A DNA stretch of 37,686 nt from an uncultured Pelagibacteraceae bacterium. Its GTDB lineage: Bacteria; Pseudomonadota; Alphaproteobacteria; Pelagibacterales; Pelagibacteraceae. This document shows, piece after piece, positions 33,408 to 37,686 of this stretch (its first letter is position 1; each line of letters starts with the position of its first letter). Under the pieces are notes generated by a model. It searched no databases and was not told where the DNA came from. It saw nothing but the letters and a program-made list of their open reading frames with translations. Where the stretch lies: the NCBI GenBank assembly GCA_902522325.1, contig CABYVA010000009.1, forward strand, positions 1 through 37,686, read 5' to 3'. The position numbers were made by a program, and so were the translations under genes.

Positions 33408-33436
33408 ATTATCTGCTTAAGTAAATTTATAGTCAA
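33408..33436 (-). promoter_or_regulatory. sigma-70-type promoter for tmoX
   Basis: On the minus strand TTGACT (33436-33431) is followed after exactly 17 bases by GATAAT (33413-33408). This is close to the consensus and 33 bases before the start codon. A weaker plus-strand match for tdm (TAGTCA at 33430-33435, then TATTAT at 33453-33458, 17 apart) overlaps the same -35 bases, so the two promoters may compete. Confidence 0.65.
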
Positions 33437-33482
33437 CTAGAACATATTTATATATTATAGACATAAAAAAAAGGCTTTGTTT

Positions 33483-35810
33483 ATGATGCAAACCTCTAAA
33501 GCAATAAAAAACCCTGGTTTAAGAACCTTACCACCAGGAGTTGAAAGATATCAAATTCAAGGTGGTGGAATTAACGTTCTTGAAATTTTTCCAGAAGACA
33601 AGATTGAAATTATAAATGATGAAGGAAAACAAATTTGTGAAATTATTTCTTTTAATTCAAAAGGAAAAGGGGATCTATCAATTCTTAATTTAAAAGAAAA
33701 TTCAAATGGTGAATATTTAAAAAAAGCTATTAACCAAGATGAAAAAATTTCCAAATTATTCAAAAGAAAAAATCTTGAATTAAATAAATCAAAATCTTCC
33801 ATTATTTTTAATGAAGACTGTGCAATGGGTGAAAAAATAACTTTAACATCAAAAGATAAATGTACTGTTATGATCTCTTCGCCAGGAACAGAAATGAATG
33901 TTCACAACCAAAATCCATCAACAAGTTTAACAGTTTTTTTACATAGAGCTAAATTTGAAATAAAAAATGAACAATATGTTTTACCTGAACCTCTATATGA
34001 TCCAATTTCAGAAAAATTTATTAAAAGAATGACAGCTGAAACTTACGATGTAAAGAAAGGAGATTATATTCAGATTATTGATACGAGTGGAAGACAGTGT
34101 TCAGATTTTTTAGCTTTTGATAAAATAAAACTTGATAAAGGTATAGAAAGTATCATAGATCCAACTGCAACCAGAACATTTATGGGAGCTGCATACCCGA
34201 TGCCTGGTTTATTTTCTAAATTCTTTGATGCAGACCATGATCCTGTAATTGAAGTAGTAAGAGATACAGTTGGAAGACATGATACTTTCAATTATGCATG
34301 CACATCAAAATATTATGAAGATATGGGATACTTTGGCCACATAAATTGTTCTACAAATTTTAATAATGTTTTAAATAAATATAGCGTAAAACCAAGAAAA
34401 GGTTGGATTGCTATTAATCTTTTTTTTAATACGGCAATTGATGCAAACAATGTTGCTTCTTTCGATGAGCCTTGGTCTAGACCTGGAGATTACGTATTAT
34501 TTAGAGCATTAAAGGATCTTACGTGTGCCTCTTCGGCATGTCCTTGCGATGTTGATCCTGCAAATGGATGGAATCCTACTGATATATTTGTTAGAACTTA
34601 TCCTAAAGAAAAAAAAATTTCAAAAGGAGTGGCTTTTAGAGTGAATACAGATTCAGAACCAAAACTTACTCAAGAAACTGGTTTTCATGCCAAAACATCA
34701 AAATTAACTAAAAATTTTATTAACTATAATGGATATTGGCTTGCAAACAATTACACAAATTATGGGGCAATAAAGGAGTACACCTCATGTAGAGAGAGTG
34801 CGATTGTTACAGATTTATCTCCACTTAGAAAATTTGAAATTTTAGGACCGGATGCTGAAAATCTAATGCAATATACTCTTACACGAAATGTAAAAAAATT
34901 ATCTGCAGGCCAAGTTGTTTACTCTGCAATGTGTTATGAAAATGGCTCCATGATCGATGACGGCACATTGATGAAATTCGGACAAGATAATTTTAGATGG
35001 ATTGGTGGGCAAGAATATGGTGGTGAATGGTTAAAAGAGCAGGCAAAAAAGAAAAATTTTAAGGTTTGGGTAAAATCATCAACAGATCAAATCCATAATA
35101 TTGCAGTACAAGGGCCAAATAGTAGAAAAATTTTAGAAAAATTCGTTTGGACTCCCGATACTCAGCCATCAATCAAAGATTTGCAATGGTTCAGATTAAC
35201 AATTGCAAGAATTGAGTCTGTAACTGGAACACCAATTATAGTATCAAGAACCGGTTATACTGGTGAATTAGGATTTGAGATTTGGTGCCACCCAAAAGAC
35301 GCTGTAAAAGTATGGGATAAAGTTTTTGAAGCCGGTAAAGAATTTAAAATATCTCCATTAGGTTTAGAAGCTTTAGATATGGTTCGTATAGAAGCAGGAT
35401 TAATATTTTATGGCTATGAATTCGATGATAAAACAGATCCTTTTGAAGCTGGCATTGGATTTACTGTTCCTCTTAAGACAAAAGAAGATGATTTTATTGG
35501 AAAAGAGGAATTGATTAAAAGAAAGAATAACCCCCAAAAAAAACTTGTGGGACTTGAATTAATAGGTCATGAACCAGCGCTAAATGGCAATACAGTCCAT
35601 ATTGGAAGAGGTCAAGTAGGAGTAATAACAAGTGGCATGCTATCTAAAACTTTAAATAAAAATATTGCTCTTTGTAGAATAGATGCAAAACATTCTGAAA
35701 TAGGAAATGAAGTTGAAGTGGGAAAAATGGATGGCCACCAAAAAAGAATTCCTGCAAAGATAGTTTCGTTTCCTCATTATGATCCAAAAAAACTAAAGGT
35801 TAGAGCTTAA
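33483..35810 (+). CDS. tdm: trimethylamine-N-oxide demethylase (aldolase)
   Basis: From the ATG at 33483, preceded by an AAGG site, the protein has 775 residues. A TTG two codons upstream is less likely. The N-terminal half is DUF1989-like (SGRQCSDFLAFDK, then LTCASSACPCDVDPANGW) and the C-terminal half (about 405-775) is a GcvT-type THF domain (GSMIDDGTLMKF, RTGYTGELGFEIW). This layout is that of Tdm, which splits TMAO into dimethylamine and formaldehyde and passes the latter to THF. Zinc in Tdm is bound by three cysteines; C273, C353 and C355 have the fitting spacing. It is divergent from tmoX. Confidence 0.85.
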   Translation: MMQTSKAIKNPGLRTLPPGVERYQIQGGGINVLEIFPEDKIEIINDEGKQICEIISFNSKGKGDLSILNLKENSNGEYLKKAINQDEKISKLFKRKNLELNKSKSSIIFNEDCAMGEKITLTSKDKCTVMISSPGTEMNVHNQNPSTSLTVFLHRAKFEIKNEQYVLPEPLYDPISEKFIKRMTAETYDVKKGDYIQIIDTSGRQCSDFLAFDKIKLDKGIESIIDPTATRTFMGAAYPMPGLFSKFFDADHDPVIEVVRDTVGRHDTFNYACTSKYYEDMGYFGHINCSTNFNNVLNKYSVKPRKGWIAINLFFNTAIDANNVASFDEPWSRPGDYVLFRALKDLTCASSACPCDVDPANGWNPTDIFVRTYPKEKKISKGVAFRVNTDSEPKLTQETGFHAKTSKLTKNFINYNGYWLANNYTNYGAIKEYTSCRESAIVTDLSPLRKFEILGPDAENLMQYTLTRNVKKLSAGQVVYSAMCYENGSMIDDGTLMKFGQDNFRWIGGQEYGGEWLKEQAKKKNFKVWVKSSTDQIHNIAVQGPNSRKILEKFVWTPDTQPSIKDLQWFRLTIARIESVTGTPIIVSRTGYTGELGFEIWCHPKDAVKVWDKVFEAGKEFKISPLGLEALDMVRIEAGLIFYGYEFDDKTDPFEAGIGFTVPLKTKEDDFIGKEELIKRKNNPQKKLVGLELIGHEPALNGNTVHIGRGQVGVITSGMLSKTLNKNIALCRIDAKHSEIGNEVEVGKMDGHQKRIPAKIVSFPHYDPKKLKVRA

Positions 35811-36158
35811 ATGAAAAGTACAAAAGCCTTATTGGAGTTTTGGGAAGAGCAAATGAAACAGTCTCATACTTCAAGTAATTTTTTTTTTAGAAAATCACCT
35901 TCTCATTATCATATGATGCTTATAATCATGGCATATTATAAACAAAATATGCCTATAACTGTGGAAGAGTTAAAAACAAAACTTTTTAAAACCTCTAGAC
36001 CTAAATCTGCATTAATAATAAATGAAGCATGTGAGAAAGGTTTTTTTTATTTACAAAAAACTTCTGAGGATCAAAGAAAAAAAAATATCAAACCTACAGA
36101 AAGCTTCGTGGAGGAATTTGAAAATTATCTTAAAAAGTTAAGAGAAATTTCTTTTTAA
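35811..36158 (+). CDS. small winged-helix (MarR-like) protein
   Basis: This 115-residue protein starts directly after the tdm stop codon (TAAATG), so the two are cotranscribed. The middle part (ITVEELKTKLFKTSRPKSAL, then INEACEKGFFYLQKT) looks like a helix-turn-helix followed by a wing, and the C-terminal helix FVEEFENYLKKL like a dimerisation helix. It is a good candidate for a regulator of tdm and tmoX, but DNA binding is inferred. Its stop codon overlaps the convergent ppc stop. Confidence 0.65.
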   Translation: MKSTKALLEFWEEQMKQSHTSSNFFFRKSPSHYHMMLIIMAYYKQNMPITVEELKTKLFKTSRPKSALIINEACEKGFFYLQKTSEDQRKKNIKPTESFVEEFENYLKKLREISF

Positions 36159-37686
36159 CCTGTATTTTTCATAGCTGCCGATATACCTGCTATTGAAGTC
36201 ATCATTGCATCATTAAGATATTTTTTATCATTAGATTTGAATTTTTTCTTTGATATTTTGTTCATAACAACGGCCTGCAGTATGTTTAAAACCTCAGAAT
36301 AAATGTTTCTAACTATGACCGTTGTTCTAAATTTTTTTCTTTGTTTGATTATTTCTCGCGGAGTTATATATCTATTTAATTTTTTAATTATAGCAAACTC
36401 AGATCTAAGTTTATCACCTACTTCTCTTAATTTTTTATCTGCAAGACTATTTTCATAAACCTCTGATATCTCTGGATCAACTTTTGAAATTACCATATCT
36501 AAAATATCCATTGTAGAATTAAAAAATGGCCAATTTTTTTCCATATCTATAAGTGTAGTTTTGTGATTTTTAACTGATGCATATTTCAAGGCATCACCAG
36601 TTCCTAACCAAGCAGGCAACATTAATCTTATTTGTGTCCAAGCAAATACCCAGGGTATTGCTCTTAAACTTTTAATGTTATCAACATTTTTTCTTCTTGA
36701 AGGTCGTGATCCTATAGATAATTTTCCAAGAGCTAAGTGGGGAGTAACAGTTTTAAAATATCTTATAAAATCTGAGTTCTTATTTATATTTTTTCTATAG
36801 GCTGAGGTAGAAATTTTTGTCATTTCTTCTATTAATTTTCTCCAACTATCCTTAGGAAAAGGTGGTGGGTTTAAAGTAGCCTGCATTACAGATCCTATAT
36901 AGCTGCATAAATTATATTTTGCCAAAGGTTCATAACCATATTTTTGTTGGATCATTTCTCCTTGATCAGTAATTCTAATACGACCATATACAGAATTTGG
37001 AGGTTGAGATCTCATTGTTGCTTGAATTGGTCCACCTCCTCGCCCGTGTGAACCACCTCTACCATGGAAAAAGGTAAGGTTAATTTTATATTTTTTTGCG
37101 ATAGTTAAAACCTCCTCTTGAAGTTTGTATTGATGCCAGCTAGCAGATAATTTTCCAGCATCTTTACTAGAATCTGAATAACCAATCATAATCTCTTGTT
37201 TGTTTTTAATTAATTTTCTGTACCAACTTAATGAAAAAAGTCTTTCCATAATCGATTTTGCATTTTTTAAATCTTGCAAAGTTTCAAAAAGTGGAACTAC
37301 CCGTAATTTATTTTTAATATTTGCCTGCATTTGCATTAAATAAACTGCTAAGACATCCGAAGCCGCAGAAGTCATAGATATTACATAAGCACCTAAACAT
37401 TCTGATGGCTCATCAGCTAAAAGTTTAAAAGTTGACCAAACTTCTTTATTTTCTTTATTTTTAAAATTAAAATTTTTGAAACTTTTTCTATTTTTCTTCA
37501 TTTCATTTATTAAATATTTTATTTTTTTATTTTCATTCCATTTTGAATAATTAGAATTATTTTTTTTCTTTACATATTCTGCTAATAGTTGTGAATGTCT
37601 TGATGACTCTTGTCTTACATCTAGTTTCGCTAGATTTATACCGAAACATTTAGCTCGTCTCATTAAATCAAGTAAATCACCGCTCG
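36155..37686 (-). CDS. ppc: phosphoenolpyruvate carboxylase, C-terminal part (cut by window edge)
   Basis: The frame is open to the right edge. The last 510 residues or so are present. The reading frame before the first in-window methionine continues as SGDLLDL, which matches bacterial Ppc, so the start lies outside. Signatures are LDVRQESSRHSQ, MIGYSDSSKDAG, and the catalytic loop FHGRGGSHGRGGGPIQATM. The ending MKNTG is the usual Ppc C-terminus. Ppc carboxylates PEP to oxaloacetate, replenishing the TCA cycle. It is unrelated to the methyl metabolism around it. Confidence 0.95.
   Translation of the reverse strand, partial: SGDLLDLMRRAKCFGINLAKLDVRQESSRHSQLLAEYVKKKNNSNYSKWNENKKIKYLINEMKKNRKSFKNFNFKNKENKEVWSTFKLLADEPSECLGAYVISMTSAASDVLAVYLMQMQANIKNKLRVVPLFETLQDLKNAKSIMERLFSLSWYRKLIKNKQEIMIGYSDSSKDAGKLSASWHQYKLQEEVLTIAKKYKINLTFFHGRGGSHGRGGGPIQATMRSQPPNSVYGRIRITDQGEMIQQKYGYEPLAKYNLCSYIGSVMQATLNPPPFPKDSWRKLIEEMTKISTSAYRKNINKNSDFIRYFKTVTPHLALGKLSIGSRPSRRKNVDNIKSLRAIPWVFAWTQIRLMLPAWLGTGDALKYASVKNHKTTLIDMEKNWPFFNSTMDILDMVISKVDPEISEVYENSLADKKLREVGDKLRSEFAIIKKLNRYITPREIIKQRKKFRTTVIVRNIYSEVLNILQAVVMNKISKKKFKSNDKKYLNDAMMTSIAGISAAMKNTG

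Overview
The window is an AT-rich (roughly 70% A+T), very densely packed piece of an alphaproteobacterial chromosome. Gene content and style point to SAR11 (Pelagibacterales): tiny intergenic gaps, many 1-4 nt gene overlaps, a lysine- and isoleucine-rich proteome, a BHMT/DMGDH/SoxBDAG glycine-betaine route, an Fhs, and a TMAO demethylase. No rRNA, tRNA, CRISPR, phage or insertion-sequence gene is visible. Both edges cut a gene: a dimethylglycine/sarcosine dehydrogenase-type flavoprotein on the left and PEP carboxylase on the right. No gene-free stretch exceeds about 160 bases.

Layout. (1) 1-8904, minus strand: one tightly coupled run of genes. It begins with a SAM methyltransferase, a quaternary-amine-type Rieske oxygenase, a DddP-like M24 metalloenzyme, an APS-kinase-like P-loop kinase and a small HxGH nucleotidyltransferase. 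It continues with a 2OG-Fe(II) oxygenase, an L-carnitine dehydrogenase-like enzyme, a GFA-domain protein, an enoyl-CoA hydratase-fold protein, a CoA-binding protein, a flavodoxin-fold oxidoreductase, a DUF4864-like protein and the cut flavoprotein. (2) 8905-9404: a small lipoprotein gene on the plus strand, bracketed by a 30-bp direct repeat that duplicates the 5' end of the methyltransferase gene. This looks like an insertion into a formerly continuous operon. (3) 9434-12891, minus: a DMGDH-type enzyme and BHMT, preceded by a leader that can fold into a SAM-II/SAM-V-like pseudoknot. (4) 13034-17226, plus: proX, proW, a MetF-like protein and a DmdA-like GcvT-family protein with a lysine-rich N-terminus, closed by a terminator. 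(5) 17308-18254: a Yip1-like membrane protein and a second copy of the lipoprotein family. (6) 18355-23461, minus: soxBDAG, divergent from fhs at 23600-25282. (7) 25283-33375, minus: a TMAO-type ABC transporter (TmoX, TmoV, fused double permease TmoW), with a MORN-repeat protein and a membrane-anchored protein between TmoX and TmoV. Behind TmoW lie a GpsA-like dehydrogenase, an iron-type alcohol dehydrogenase and a class I amidotransferase. (8) 33483-36158, plus: tdm, divergent from tmoX, and a small winged-helix protein; then ppc on the minus strand.

How it fits together. The window is a methylated-osmolyte and one-carbon hub. Betaine-type compounds and TMAO are imported by two OpuAC-type ABC systems. 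BHMT moves one betaine methyl to homocysteine, giving dimethylglycine. DMGDH-type enzymes and sarcosine oxidase strip the remaining methyls and load them on tetrahydrofolate. Tdm splits TMAO into dimethylamine and a C1 unit also captured on tetrahydrofolate. The MetF-like protein and Fhs interconvert or drain the folate-bound carbon. The substrates of the 1-8904 operon and of the DmdA-like protein at 15793-17226 are not determined by the sequence and are the best candidates for undescribed biochemistry.
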